Translations under genes and position numbers: made by a program
The notes under the pieces: model-generated
The model's database searches: none
What the model saw: the letters and a program-made list of their open reading frames with translations, nothing else
What the model was told of the DNA's origin: nothing
DNA from: Pedobacter hiemivivus
GTDB taxonomy: Bacteria > Bacteroidota > Bacteroidia > Sphingobacteriales > Sphingobacteriaceae
DNA length: 64,000 bases
Direction of reading: 5' to 3'
NCBI RefSeq assembly: GCF_004331685.1
Contig: NZ_SJSM01000016.1
Span: 1 to 64,000 of the forward strand
Shown: piece by piece, positions 45,699 to 54,686 of the stretch
How the letters are laid out: the number at the start of each line of letters is the position of its first letter
Position numbering within the stretch: the first letter of the stretch is position 1

Positions 45699-46712
45699 TC
45701 AAAATATAAATGCAGCTAGTGTTTTTTCAAGTTCCTCCCCCCGCAGGTTTTTTCCAACAATTTTACCTTTCGGATCAATTAAATAATTGGCTGGAATTCC
45801 GTAAATACCATACTGCAGAGCGACCGCATTACCCGTCCCTTTTAAATCCGACACATGTATCCATGGCATTTGGTCATCTTGAATAGCTTTTTTCCATTTA
45901 GCTTCATTATCATCCAAAGAAACTGCCAGAACGGTGAGCCCTTTATCATGAAATCTATTGTAGGCTTTCAACACTGCAGGATTCTCTTTACGACAAGGTC
46001 CGCACCAACTAGCCCAAAAATCCAATAATACATATTTACCTCTCAAATCCTGCAAAGAAACAAGTGTACCATTTATATCCTTTTGACTAAATATTGGAGC
46101 CATGCTACCTACCGCCGTATTTTTATATATATCAACTTTTCCTGCCAAACGCTTGCCGGCGACAGAAGACTTTAAAGGAGTCCCCAGTGCGTTAAACAAT
46201 CTTTCCAACGTTTTAGAATCCATTCTGGGCGACAGCTCTTGTAATTTATCTACACTAACATAACTGTTAGGATGATTGGTAATAAATGAGATCGTTTTCT
46301 CCATCGCCTGATCAGCGTTTTGAACACCTTTCATCTGATTTTGATAGAACACAAATTCGTCCTGAGTTGCCGAACCTTTAATTTTTAATCGTTTCAGTGA
46401 ATCCATTTCTCCCATCATCTCAACAGCCGTATTCTCCAGATAAAAGAGAACAGACTCTTCCCTTTTTAGAAAAATGACTGCAAGCGAAGGATCGGCAACG
46501 CGGCCTTTAAATTTAAATTTCCCCGCTTTAACCATAGAAGAATCTATCTTTACAGAATCCCCCTGCTGCCAATTCAAATAGATATAAGCATTATTTAGCC
46601 CTTTAATATTACCACTAATGGTAAAACCATTTTGAGGTGGCGCCCCACAAATAAAGATTAGGCTAGCGAATATAGTTACAGCAATCACTGTTAGTTTTTT
46701 TTGGTTCATCAT
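45699..46712 (-). CDS. TlpA-family thioredoxin with DUF4369 domain, locus C (last gene)
   Basis: 337 residues, secreted or anchored (hydrophobic start VIAVTIFASLIFICG, with a Cys that could be a lipobox). DUF4369-like domain about 29-115 (FTISGNIKGLNNAYIYL), helical linker, thioredoxin domain from about 200 with Cys237-Gly-Pro-Cys240. The CGPC motif is that of thioredoxin itself, so a reductase role is plausible. It is one base after the gene upstream, and is followed by no clear terminator before the convergent HK terminator at 45537. Confidence 0.92.
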   Translation of the reverse strand: MMNQKKLTVIAVTIFASLIFICGAPPQNGFTISGNIKGLNNAYIYLNWQQGDSVKIDSSMVKAGKFKFKGRVADPSLAVIFLKREESVLFYLENTAVEMMGEMDSLKRLKIKGSATQDEFVFYQNQMKGVQNADQAMEKTISFITNHPNSYVSVDKLQELSPRMDSKTLERLFNALGTPLKSSVAGKRLAGKVDIYKNTAVGSMAPIFSQKDINGTLVSLQDLRGKYVLLDFWASWCGPCRKENPAVLKAYNRFHDKGLTVLAVSLDDNEAKWKKAIQDDQMPWIHVSDLKGTGNAVALQYGIYGIPANYLIDPKGKIVGKNLRGEELEKTLAAFIF

Positions 46713-46713
46713 A

Positions 46714-48027
46714 TTATTTTTTTGATTTTAAAGCTATATCTATCATAGCCGACAGCTCTGTAATGAGCTCTTGGTCATTTCCTGAAAATCCAGACGTTCT
46801 TGCCCGAGCATGTCCCCTACTATCAATAACCAATTTATAAGGTATTCCTCCGGTTGCTTTATAAGCTGAATAGGCCTTATACATATTCATATCCTCAGTT
46901 TTTTCATCCATCAACACCTTAAACGGATAAGGATTTTTAGCCATAAAAGCTTTAGCATTCCTTACAGCATCTCCCTGGTCCATAGTGCAGATGAAAAAAA
47001 ACTGAACCGATGGATTATTCCGATATTGTTCCATTACACGCTGCATGGCAGGAAAAGAAGCAATACAAGGCTTGCACCACGTTGCCCAGAAATCTATTAC
47101 AGTTACCTTACCATTCCCGGCTACTGCATCAATACTTACCGTATTTCCGTCAATATCTTTAAGCGTTAGCGGATTTACAGGTTCATCTACCAGGTTATCT
47201 TGTACATTTTTAAGGATCTCGGCTTTGTTGATACTCGTTTTTTTAGAAACAACTCCATGTGGTTCAGATTCTGCTTTACTAGCCGACCTCTCCGCCTGCA
47301 ATGCTTTATTTTTGACATAATTGCCATTCGGAAATTTCACAGTCAACAACTTATCTAAAGAATCGGCTTGCTTTTTTCCTCCAAAATACGACAGATAAAG
47401 CTGGGCCATCATCAACTCTTCTTCCTTATCACTTTTAAGTTCATTGAGTTTTTTCAACAACTCAACTTTGTCCTCACGCTCTGGAGAATTGGCTAGCATA
47501 TTATAAAAAGTTGACCTAAGCTCAACTTCACTTTCAGGATGAACACTCATTTCCTGTTTCATAAAAATGAGCGCCTGTTTCTGATCTTTTTTCAAACCCG
47601 CTGCATCAGGCGGCCCGCCACCAAATATATCGGCCATCGTGGCATAAGCAAATTGTGCAGGCTTTTCCTTTTTATAAACAGGCATCAGATAACCTTTATT
47701 ATGGTTATTATCTAACATTTTACCATCAGGTGTACTAAACACAACGCTTACTAAAATGGTACTATCTGGTATTTTAAGCGTCCCGTTCCAGCCGCCTTTC
47801 TTCTTCTCCAGACTAAAATTCTCTTCAGCTATCTGCTTAGCTCTACTGTAAAAATATACCCTTGCTGAAACCTGCTTTGCAGAAGAAAGCAGGGTAGAAT
47901 CTGCAACATAGTTGATGCTTAACTTTTTGCCCGCCATAGGATGAGCCGTTGTTTTTAAGGCATCATGCTGCTGAGCAGATACATTGAGTAGCAATAAACT
48001 ACTTATAACCGTTAATAAGATTTTCAT
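46714..48027 (-). CDS. TlpA-family thioredoxin, divergent N-terminus, locus C
   Basis: 437 residues, secreted (LLTVISSLLLLNVSAQQ). The first 115 residues form strand-rich sequence without clear DUF4369 motifs; 120-245 is helical (MADIFGGGPPDAAGL, then repeats of KK and LNELKSDKEEE). Thioredoxin domain from about 285 with Cys318-Lys-Pro-Cys321 in FWATWCKPCIASFP, and a GIPYKLVID cis-Pro strand. Redox partner unknown. It overlaps closely with the last TlpA gene (one-base spacer). Confidence 0.9.
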   Translation of the reverse strand: MKILLTVISSLLLLNVSAQQHDALKTTAHPMAGKKLSINYVADSTLLSSAKQVSARVYFYSRAKQIAEENFSLEKKKGGWNGTLKIPDSTILVSVVFSTPDGKMLDNNHNKGYLMPVYKKEKPAQFAYATMADIFGGGPPDAAGLKKDQKQALIFMKQEMSVHPESEVELRSTFYNMLANSPEREDKVELLKKLNELKSDKEEELMMAQLYLSYFGGKKQADSLDKLLTVKFPNGNYVKNKALQAERSASKAESEPHGVVSKKTSINKAEILKNVQDNLVDEPVNPLTLKDIDGNTVSIDAVAGNGKVTVIDFWATWCKPCIASFPAMQRVMEQYRNNPSVQFFFICTMDQGDAVRNAKAFMAKNPYPFKVLMDEKTEDMNMYKAYSAYKATGGIPYKLVIDSRGHARARTSGFSGNDQELITELSAMIDIALKSKK

Positions 48028-48039
48028 TTTATGTATTTT

Positions 48040-48363
48040 TTAAATAATCCCCTCAGCTTCACAAAAACAAAAATGGCCTTTTCTAAGCCTTACCGGATAC
48101 TTAGTTTTATCATTTCCTTCACCGAAAACAAGATAACCTGGCCCTTCTTCGAATTGCTGAACAGACAGTCTGAACCTGTCGTTTTGTATGGTTACTGAGC
48201 ACAGAATCTGACCATTCCCAGTCGATTCATCGCCAATCAAAGTGACAAGCTCACCATTTTTCCCTGAGGTAGTTCCAGTAAGCAAAAACAAATTTAAAGA
48301 GGCCTTTGCAGCAACCCAAATTATAGCTGCAATCACCAGCACACAAGCAAACACACTTATCAT
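48040..48363 (-). CDS. Orphan DUF4369-like domain with membrane anchor, locus C
   Basis: 107 residues. An N-terminal membrane helix (VFACVLVIAAIIWVAA) is followed by a single strand-rich domain, FLLTGTTSGKNGELVTLIG to YPVRLRKGHFCF, that follows the N-terminal DUF4369 part of the TlpA next door (FAISGNAPGKNGQKVELV). There is no thioredoxin part. It lies 13 bases after that gene and 12 before the next TlpA. It looks like a duplicated, freed domain; the role is unknown. Confidence 0.65.
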   Translation of the reverse strand: MISVFACVLVIAAIIWVAAKASLNLFLLTGTTSGKNGELVTLIGDESTGNGQILCSVTIQNDRFRLSVQQFEEGPGYLVFGEGNDKTKYPVRLRKGHFCFCEAEGII

Positions 48364-48376
48364 AAATACTCCAATT

Positions 48377-49507
48377 TTATTTTAACAACTCAGTAATTTT
48401 ATTTTCAAGATCTTTATCCAAAAGGTTACTGGCTACAATTTTGCCAGTTTGATCTATGATTACATTTGCAGGAATCCCAAATATTGGATAAGTCTTCGCT
48501 ACGCCACTATTAAATGCACGCAGATCTGATACATTTATCCATTTCATTTTTTCCACTTCAGATGCCTTCTCCCAATTGTATTTATTCTCATCCATAGAGA
48601 AGGATACAATTTCAAAGCCTTTTGATTTATACTTAGTATATAGCTGTTTTAACAAAGGAATTTCTTTGCGACATGGTCCACACCAAGATGCCCAAAACTG
48701 TAATAAAGTATATCTATTTCCCTTAACCACTGGAGCAAGGTTCATGCTTTCATCTTTTAAATTAACCGCTGTAAAATCGGTAAACTGTTGACCTAACATT
48801 CCTTCATGTCGTCTGGCCAGGGCGGCTGCCTGTTGCTTTTCCATTGACCTAACTCTTCTCATCATAATGGTATTTTCTCCTACCTGGGGAGCCACTTTAT
48901 TGATAATTTCCATGGTTTTAGCGGCGTCAGGCTGTAATTCGCACATAATGGCCGCCATTACTTTAACTTTTGGATCTGAGTTAGTTTTAACCAGATTTGC
49001 CAGATAACTACTCCTAAGGTCTTCTTTCTTTAAAAATGGAGCGATCATCTCCCATTCCTGTTTTGTCCCTTTTATGGCAGCAATATTGCCACCTTTAGTC
49101 AGCTTCTTAAACAGATCATCAGCAGCAATAAATTCCTTAGCTTTTAAGAAACCGTTTAACACAGGAGTATACTTACCACCTTCAGTTCCGAAAGTTCCAT
49201 CGGCAGTAATGGTATACTTTAAACTAGCAGGTTCTACTACTACCGTTCCGCCAAACTTTTTATCAATTTGTAGTAAAGCAAGGCTGATTTCATCTACTGG
49301 TACCGAAATTTGAAATTTCTCATCTTTTATGGTATCAACACCAAGGGTCTGTACCGATCCTTCAGTATACCTGACTAGTTCGACTTTCTGCCCGTTTTTT
49401 CCAGGGGCATTTCCTGAAATTGCAAACTTTTGTTGTGCAATAACTGTACTTGTGAAGCCCATTAATAAAATTAGAGCTACATATTTTAAATTCTCAATTG
49501 ATTTCAT
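48377..49507 (-). CDS. TlpA-family thioredoxin with DUF4369 domain, locus C (first of three)
   Basis: 376 residues, secreted (cleavage near VIAQQ). DUF4369-like beta domain about 26-115, helical linker to about 235, thioredoxin domain with Cys276-Gly-Pro-Cys279 in FWASWCGPCRK and cis-Pro strand FGIPANVIID. Located 78 bases after susD, with a hairpin in the gap that may separate expression of the thioredoxin block from the transporter. Confidence 0.92.
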   Translation of the reverse strand: MKSIENLKYVALILLMGFTSTVIAQQKFAISGNAPGKNGQKVELVRYTEGSVQTLGVDTIKDEKFQISVPVDEISLALLQIDKKFGGTVVVEPASLKYTITADGTFGTEGGKYTPVLNGFLKAKEFIAADDLFKKLTKGGNIAAIKGTKQEWEMIAPFLKKEDLRSSYLANLVKTNSDPKVKVMAAIMCELQPDAAKTMEIINKVAPQVGENTIMMRRVRSMEKQQAAALARRHEGMLGQQFTDFTAVNLKDESMNLAPVVKGNRYTLLQFWASWCGPCRKEIPLLKQLYTKYKSKGFEIVSFSMDENKYNWEKASEVEKMKWINVSDLRAFNSGVAKTYPIFGIPANVIIDQTGKIVASNLLDKDLENKITELLK

Positions 49508-49522
49508 AATTGCATGTTTATT

Positions 49523-49546
49523 AGCGGGTGTAAAAAAACACCCGCT
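49523..49546 (-). promoter_or_regulatory. Stem-loop between susD and the tlpA block, locus C
   Basis: Perfect 9-bp stem AGCGGGTGT (49523-49531) and ACACCCGCT (49538-49546). On the minus-strand message the stem is followed by AAUAAACA rather than U residues, 16 bases before the TlpA ATG, so it is more likely a processing or stability element, or a leaky terminator, than a full stop. Confidence 0.55.
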
Positions 49547-49585
49547 TTGTTTATTATCTATATACTTGTTTTTTTTAAACTCTAG

Positions 49586-50977
49586 TTACCTGGGATTCTG
49601 CGTGATTTCCGGATTCAGATCAATGTACTTTCTCCCTATGGGCAATACGCAACGAACACTGTTTGGAGCTAATGTATAACTCGCTCCATTAATAAGATGG
49701 GTAACTGTTATATTGTCGTTATCTATTGCGTTGTATCTTTTGATATCAAACCACCGTTGTCCACTGAAAGCAAGCTCACGACGCCTTTCCTGTTTTACCA
49801 ACAACAAAGCCTGTGCAGGAGTTGCCGCAATCAGCGTCGAATTACTCCCTGTTTTAAACCTGCTTTTCCTGAGTGTATTTAAGTCAGTAATCGCTTCGTT
49901 TACCTTTTCAGTTCTGGCATAACACTCGGCCCTAATCAATAACATTTCCGCAGTAGATGGCCCCTTGGCTGGTGTTTTCCCAGACCAACCCGTGCAAATA
50001 AATCCAAAGTTCAAACCAAAAGCTGCATCGCTTGCAAACTTCGCTTTAAAACGCAGGTCGTTTTGCTGATCATAAAGACTAACTAAACCATTACTGCCAT
50101 AAAAAAATGACTCCGTGGAAGTTGGACTTTTTAAAAGCAGAACCTCTTTACTCTGAAGACCAGTTGGTTCGGCCAGTGTACCTGGAAATGATTGTCCTGC
50201 AGGCAAAGTATTGTAATCAATCAATGTATTATACAATTGGATAGAACCATTTGCATAAGCTAAAGCTGAAGGAACATTATTCATACACAGATAGGCTCTA
50301 GCCAACAAGGCATTGCATGCAGCTTCTACAGGTCGGTAATTTAAGTTAAGCTGAGGTGCTGCTGGTAATTTGCCTAAAGCATCATTTAAATCCTGCAAGA
50401 TGTAATTGTATACCTCTTGAACGCTTGCTCGGGGCAATTTCTCTTCAAAATCCAGATTTTTTCGGATCGGTACCCCGGGATCGTTAGCAGCCGTTGCTGC
50501 TACATATTGCTTAGCATACAAATTAACGAGAATTAGATAGGCATAAGCACGATGTACCTTCGCCTCAGCAAATAAAGCATTTTTCTCTGCAGGTGTCCCC
50601 CCTTCAGAATCCATAACCTGACTTGTCACCAGGTTAGCTACATAAATCTGATTGTACAATGCTTCCCAATCCGGGTCAGACTCAGAGTCCTGATAAATGT
50701 GTTCGGCAAACATCAGTACATTTTGAGAAGCCGCTTTATAAAAACTGGCAGAAAACGCATTGACTTCCATATCATCGGACATCAATACATCATTACTAAA
50801 GCTTTGCGTAAAGCCATTTGAACTTCCTCTTGGTAAAATCTGATCAAGCAACAAACGATAATCATTAGTTTTCTGAGGTATAATTTTTCCTTTAGGTACA
50901 ATATCCAGATACTTTTTACAGCCTGTCATCCCGGTGATCAGCACAACTAGAAAACAGATATATTTTAAACTTTTCAT
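49586..50977 (-). CDS. SusD/RagB-family lipoprotein, locus C
   Basis: 463 residues. Lipobox ITGMTGC followed by KKYLDIVPKGKII, a textbook SusD N-terminus. TPR-like helices with KVHRAYAYLILVNLYAKQY and AEMLLIRAECYARTEKV, then RRRELAFSGQRWFDIKRYN and the tail LPIGRKYIDLNPEITQNPR. It should form the lid of the locus C SusC. Eleven bases separate it from susC. Confidence 0.96.
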   Translation of the reverse strand: MKSLKYICFLVVLITGMTGCKKYLDIVPKGKIIPQKTNDYRLLLDQILPRGSSNGFTQSFSNDVLMSDDMEVNAFSASFYKAASQNVLMFAEHIYQDSESDPDWEALYNQIYVANLVTSQVMDSEGGTPAEKNALFAEAKVHRAYAYLILVNLYAKQYVAATAANDPGVPIRKNLDFEEKLPRASVQEVYNYILQDLNDALGKLPAAPQLNLNYRPVEAACNALLARAYLCMNNVPSALAYANGSIQLYNTLIDYNTLPAGQSFPGTLAEPTGLQSKEVLLLKSPTSTESFFYGSNGLVSLYDQQNDLRFKAKFASDAAFGLNFGFICTGWSGKTPAKGPSTAEMLLIRAECYARTEKVNEAITDLNTLRKSRFKTGSNSTLIAATPAQALLLVKQERRRELAFSGQRWFDIKRYNAIDNDNITVTHLINGASYTLAPNSVRCVLPIGRKYIDLNPEITQNPR

Positions 50978-50988
50978 ATGCGTACGAT

Positions 50989-53900
50989 TTAAAAGTTGGC
51001 TTTTAGAATTAGGGAATATTCAGGTGTCGGTGGCAAAATAGTGGTACTGCTTTGCGTTGTGGTCGTAAAGAACTCCGGATCTAAGCCTGCTTTATTAAAT
51101 TTATAAGTCGCCAGATTTCTAACCTGTAAACCGATATTAAATACGGTTGAACTATAACCATACTTTGATTTTAACGGAAGCCTATAATTAATCAACAACT
51201 CTCTAAACCTAATAATTGAAGCCGTTTCAACATTGACATCTGCATACTGAGTATACTGATCATAAACATTTAAACCAGTTACAGCAGTTGGTGCCGCTGG
51301 GATATTGGTAAATGCCTCATCACCAGACTTCATCCATCGCTTATCCCAATCTGAAGAAATTTGTGATGCTCCGCCATAAGCAGTACTGTATTGAATTACA
51401 GGAACAAAAAATTTATGACCCATTTTATAGGTAAAATTGGTTAGCAACGTAAATCTCTTGTAACCAAATTCATTAATCAGCGCTCCATAATGCGGAGAAA
51501 CAGAATTTCCCTGGTAAATTAATGCCAATGGATTGGCCATTTCTGTTTTATAACCAGTAGCCTCCCCTTTCTCATTGTATACCTGAGGAATTCCGGTAGC
51601 TGAAAGACCCGCCCATTTATAGCTATACAAATAATTAAGAGGTAAGCCAACCTGCGGTACACCAGCTAGATAAGAGCCAACTGTTTTTTGTGGAAAATCA
51701 ACTTTAGTGACTTTATTCTTGTTGTAACTATAATTTAAGGTAGCCAACCACTTAAAGCCCTCATCTAAAATCAAGCCCGATAGGTTAACATCAAAACCCG
51801 TATTTTTAAGACTTGCATAATTGATAAACGCAGTATTAAATCCATAGGTCCCATTCACGGTTGCATTACCCAACAAGTCTGAACTCTTACGATTATAATA
51901 TTCCAATGAGCCTCTTAAACGCTGTTTGAGCATTGCAAAGTCAATCCCTAAATTGGTAACTTTCGTTTTCTCCCACCTCAGCAATGGATTTGTAGGATTA
52001 GACACATAAGCGTAAGGCAGATTATTTTGGCTATTGGTAGCCACATTGGCAATTAAAAAAGGACTGGTAGATTTATTTACATTTCCATTAATACCATAGG
52101 TTGCTCTCAAAATCAAGCTATTGAAAATGCCGATCTCAAAGAGCCTTTCTTTATGCACTTGCCAACTCAGTCCAGCAGACCATAACCATACATTTTTGTA
52201 CTGGTCACTGGAGCCGAAAAGATTGGTTTTATCTAGTCTTGCACTTCCATTCAGCGTATATTTATCGTCATAGGTATAACCGGCATTGGTGTATATGGAA
52301 ACAAATCTGTTTAAATCATCCTGAAAAATGGATTCATCTGGTATCAGATTCTGAGTATTACCTCTTACATCAGTATAAAAAGCGTTATAATTTACCCTGG
52401 CAAACTGAAGGCTTTGAGGATCATAACCGTACTTTGTTTGATTGGAAGCTTTATTGCCAAGCTCCCTAACTTCTGTACCTGCGATGGCAGAAATGACATG
52501 CTTGCCATGTAAAAAGTCTGCATCATATTTCAGCATGCCCCGATAAGTTTGCGAATAAGAACTACTGTTGAACTCCTTGTAAATCCCTCCTTTTGGAATG
52601 CCAGAAGTAAGAATCCCATTTTTTATGGTTGTAGCATAATTCACGCTATTTCTAACCAAGTAAGTCTGTTCGTTATAAACATTCTTGGTTACTGTATTGC
52701 CAGACTCATACTGATAGCCAGCGTTTGCCGAAAGACCTTTCAGGATTTCATAGTTTAAACCGGCTGTTACGTTGATGTTACTGGTTTTTACGGTATTGTT
52801 TTTATTATTGAATTCCTGACTTAGGTTATAGTCCCAATTATATGGATAACCGGAATTAACATAAGCCTGTTTATCGCCCTGATAAAAAGTTTGAGGTTGT
52901 GCAATATATCCACCATTGGCATTCAGAATTTGCTGATATGGGAGCAGATTTTTAAGATCGGTATAGCTCATTCCATTATTCAAACCCGTGTTCAAGGCAT
53001 AGTTTAGTCCAACTTGCGCCCGTAATTTGGGTAATATGGTCATCGTCTCAAATAAATCCGTTACAAAACGTTTTGAGCCATTCTGTTTAAACTGATTGTT
53101 GATATTATCATAACTAAAGGACGCTCTATGGGTAGATTTGGCACCTTTTCCAGCAATTGCCAATGCATATTGCTGCCTTGTGGCTGGACTCATAAACAAA
53201 TCTTTAAACTCATCAAGAGCATTGATGTTTTTTAAAGGGTCAACCACCTGAGCTGCTCCAGAAGGATTATTCAAATAAGCATCAAGAACTGGTGAAATAG
53301 CCGACCGAGGGACGCCAGTTGTAAAAAGCGTAAGCTTATTATCTACCTTAAACTTTTCAAATTCAATATAAGAAGCACTCGAGGCATAAGGCAATTTATT
53401 AATATCAGCCGCGGGACTAATAGCAAATGTCGAAGAGAAATCAATATCCAGAGGTTTACGGCTTGAACGCCCTCTTTTAGTTTGAATTACAATCACACCA
53501 TTGGCAGCCCTTACCCCCCATATCGAAGCGGCGGAAGCATCTTTTAATACCGTAATACTCTCTACATCATTCGGATTAATACTCTCCACATTGCGTTCAA
53601 TAGGAAAACCATCCAACACAATCAGGGGATCTTTATTAGAACTTGCCGCAATTGTACTTTGACCACGAATGGTAATCCTACCATCAGCTCCAGTTAATAA
53701 GCCAGGTACTTGTCCTTCCAGATACGTTAAAATATTACTGTTGCTTCGCTTATCAAGATCCGCTTGTGTCACAAAACCAAAGGAGCCAGCAGCACGTTCT
53801 TTGGGTAACCGCTGATACCCAGTACTGACCATGACATTAACTTCATCCAGCTTATTTGAAGCTAGTTCCATTCTGATGTCCGGCATTTTACTGACCACAC

Positions 53901-54477
53901 GAACTTCCTTTGTTTTATAGCCAAGAAAACTGATCGTTAGTATCGCTTTCTCATCCACATTGTTAAAACCATAACCTCCCTCACTATCGGTAAGTGTTCT
54001 TTTTTGACTACCATTTACTTTAACTGTGGCACCAACAAGCGGTTCTCCATTTTCATTCAATATCCGTCCGGTGATATTGATCAGTTTCAGGTAATCCACG
54101 ATATTATCCAAAATAGATTTCTCTTTGGATTGTACGATAATTGTTTTCTCCTTGATCACATAGGTCAAGTCACTTCCCTGAACTACCCTATCCATTACTG
54201 TTGTTAATGCTGCATTTGAAAAATCTGCGACAATGATTTTCGAGCTGCTGATTTTGTCCGTAGGAAGCAACACATTATAACCCGTTTGGATGCTAATTTC
54301 CTTAATCAGTTTTTCTAGCGTTACCTTTTGCTGGCGCATAGTTATGCGTTGCGCAAAAGATGAAGCACTAACCTGCATCATGGAAACTATTAATATAATG
54401 GTGGTTAACTTCATTATTAATAACGGTTTATACATGCAACGCCAGTCGCATATAATTTTAGTATAAATTTTATACAT
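50989..54477 (-). CDS. SusC/RagA-family TonB-dependent transporter with STN domain, locus C
   Basis: 1162 residues. An extended N-terminus with MYKPLLIMKLTTIILIVS (cleavage near SSFAQ) is followed by STN (about 45-118), the carboxypeptidase-like domain with NITGRILNENGEPLVGATVK, and the plug with VLKDASAASIWGVRAANGV, then the barrel ending SLILKANF. The STN domain implies signalling to the FecR at 54687. Ligand unknown. Confidence 0.96.
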   Translation of the reverse strand: MYKIYTKIICDWRCMYKPLLIMKLTTIILIVSMMQVSASSFAQRITMRQQKVTLEKLIKEISIQTGYNVLLPTDKISSSKIIVADFSNAALTTVMDRVVQGSDLTYVIKEKTIIVQSKEKSILDNIVDYLKLINITGRILNENGEPLVGATVKVNGSQKRTLTDSEGGYGFNNVDEKAILTISFLGYKTKEVRVVSKMPDIRMELASNKLDEVNVMVSTGYQRLPKERAAGSFGFVTQADLDKRSNSNILTYLEGQVPGLLTGADGRITIRGQSTIAASSNKDPLIVLDGFPIERNVESINPNDVESITVLKDASAASIWGVRAANGVIVIQTKRGRSSRKPLDIDFSSTFAISPAADINKLPYASSASYIEFEKFKVDNKLTLFTTGVPRSAISPVLDAYLNNPSGAAQVVDPLKNINALDEFKDLFMSPATRQQYALAIAGKGAKSTHRASFSYDNINNQFKQNGSKRFVTDLFETMTILPKLRAQVGLNYALNTGLNNGMSYTDLKNLLPYQQILNANGGYIAQPQTFYQGDKQAYVNSGYPYNWDYNLSQEFNNKNNTVKTSNINVTAGLNYEILKGLSANAGYQYESGNTVTKNVYNEQTYLVRNSVNYATTIKNGILTSGIPKGGIYKEFNSSSYSQTYRGMLKYDADFLHGKHVISAIAGTEVRELGNKASNQTKYGYDPQSLQFARVNYNAFYTDVRGNTQNLIPDESIFQDDLNRFVSIYTNAGYTYDDKYTLNGSARLDKTNLFGSSDQYKNVWLWSAGLSWQVHKERLFEIGIFNSLILRATYGINGNVNKSTSPFLIANVATNSQNNLPYAYVSNPTNPLLRWEKTKVTNLGIDFAMLKQRLRGSLEYYNRKSSDLLGNATVNGTYGFNTAFINYASLKNTGFDVNLSGLILDEGFKWLATLNYSYNKNKVTKVDFPQKTVGSYLAGVPQVGLPLNYLYSYKWAGLSATGIPQVYNEKGEATGYKTEMANPLALIYQGNSVSPHYGALINEFGYKRFTLLTNFTYKMGHKFFVPVIQYSTAYGGASQISSDWDKRWMKSGDEAFTNIPAAPTAVTGLNVYDQYTQYADVNVETASIIRFRELLINYRLPLKSKYGYSSTVFNIGLQVRNLATYKFNKAGLDPEFFTTTTQSSTTILPPTPEYSLILKANF

Positions 54478-54554
54478 TTGATTGTCTTGTTAATCGTGAA
54501 AAATTGTTGCTCAATGATTCTCAGCCTTTATTGGCTTTAAGTTTAACAGATATC

Positions 54555-54585
54555 AGAAAGGGGGTGTTTCGAGCACTCCTTTTCT
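54555..54585 (-). promoter_or_regulatory. Hairpin in the FecR-SusC spacer, locus C
   Basis: AGAAAGGGGGTG (54555-54566) pairs with CACTCCTTTTCT (54574-54585) with two positions needing G-U or mismatch. It has no T run in the direction of transcription. Same location as the hairpins of loci A and B, but unrelated sequence. Confidence 0.4.
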
Positions 54586-54686
54586 ATTCTACCAAACTTT
54601 CAGATTAACTCAGGTTTCTTTTTTTCGGTCTTTCATTTTCTTGTTTAGTTTAGTTGATTATTAAATATAAGGGATGGTTAAGCCCC

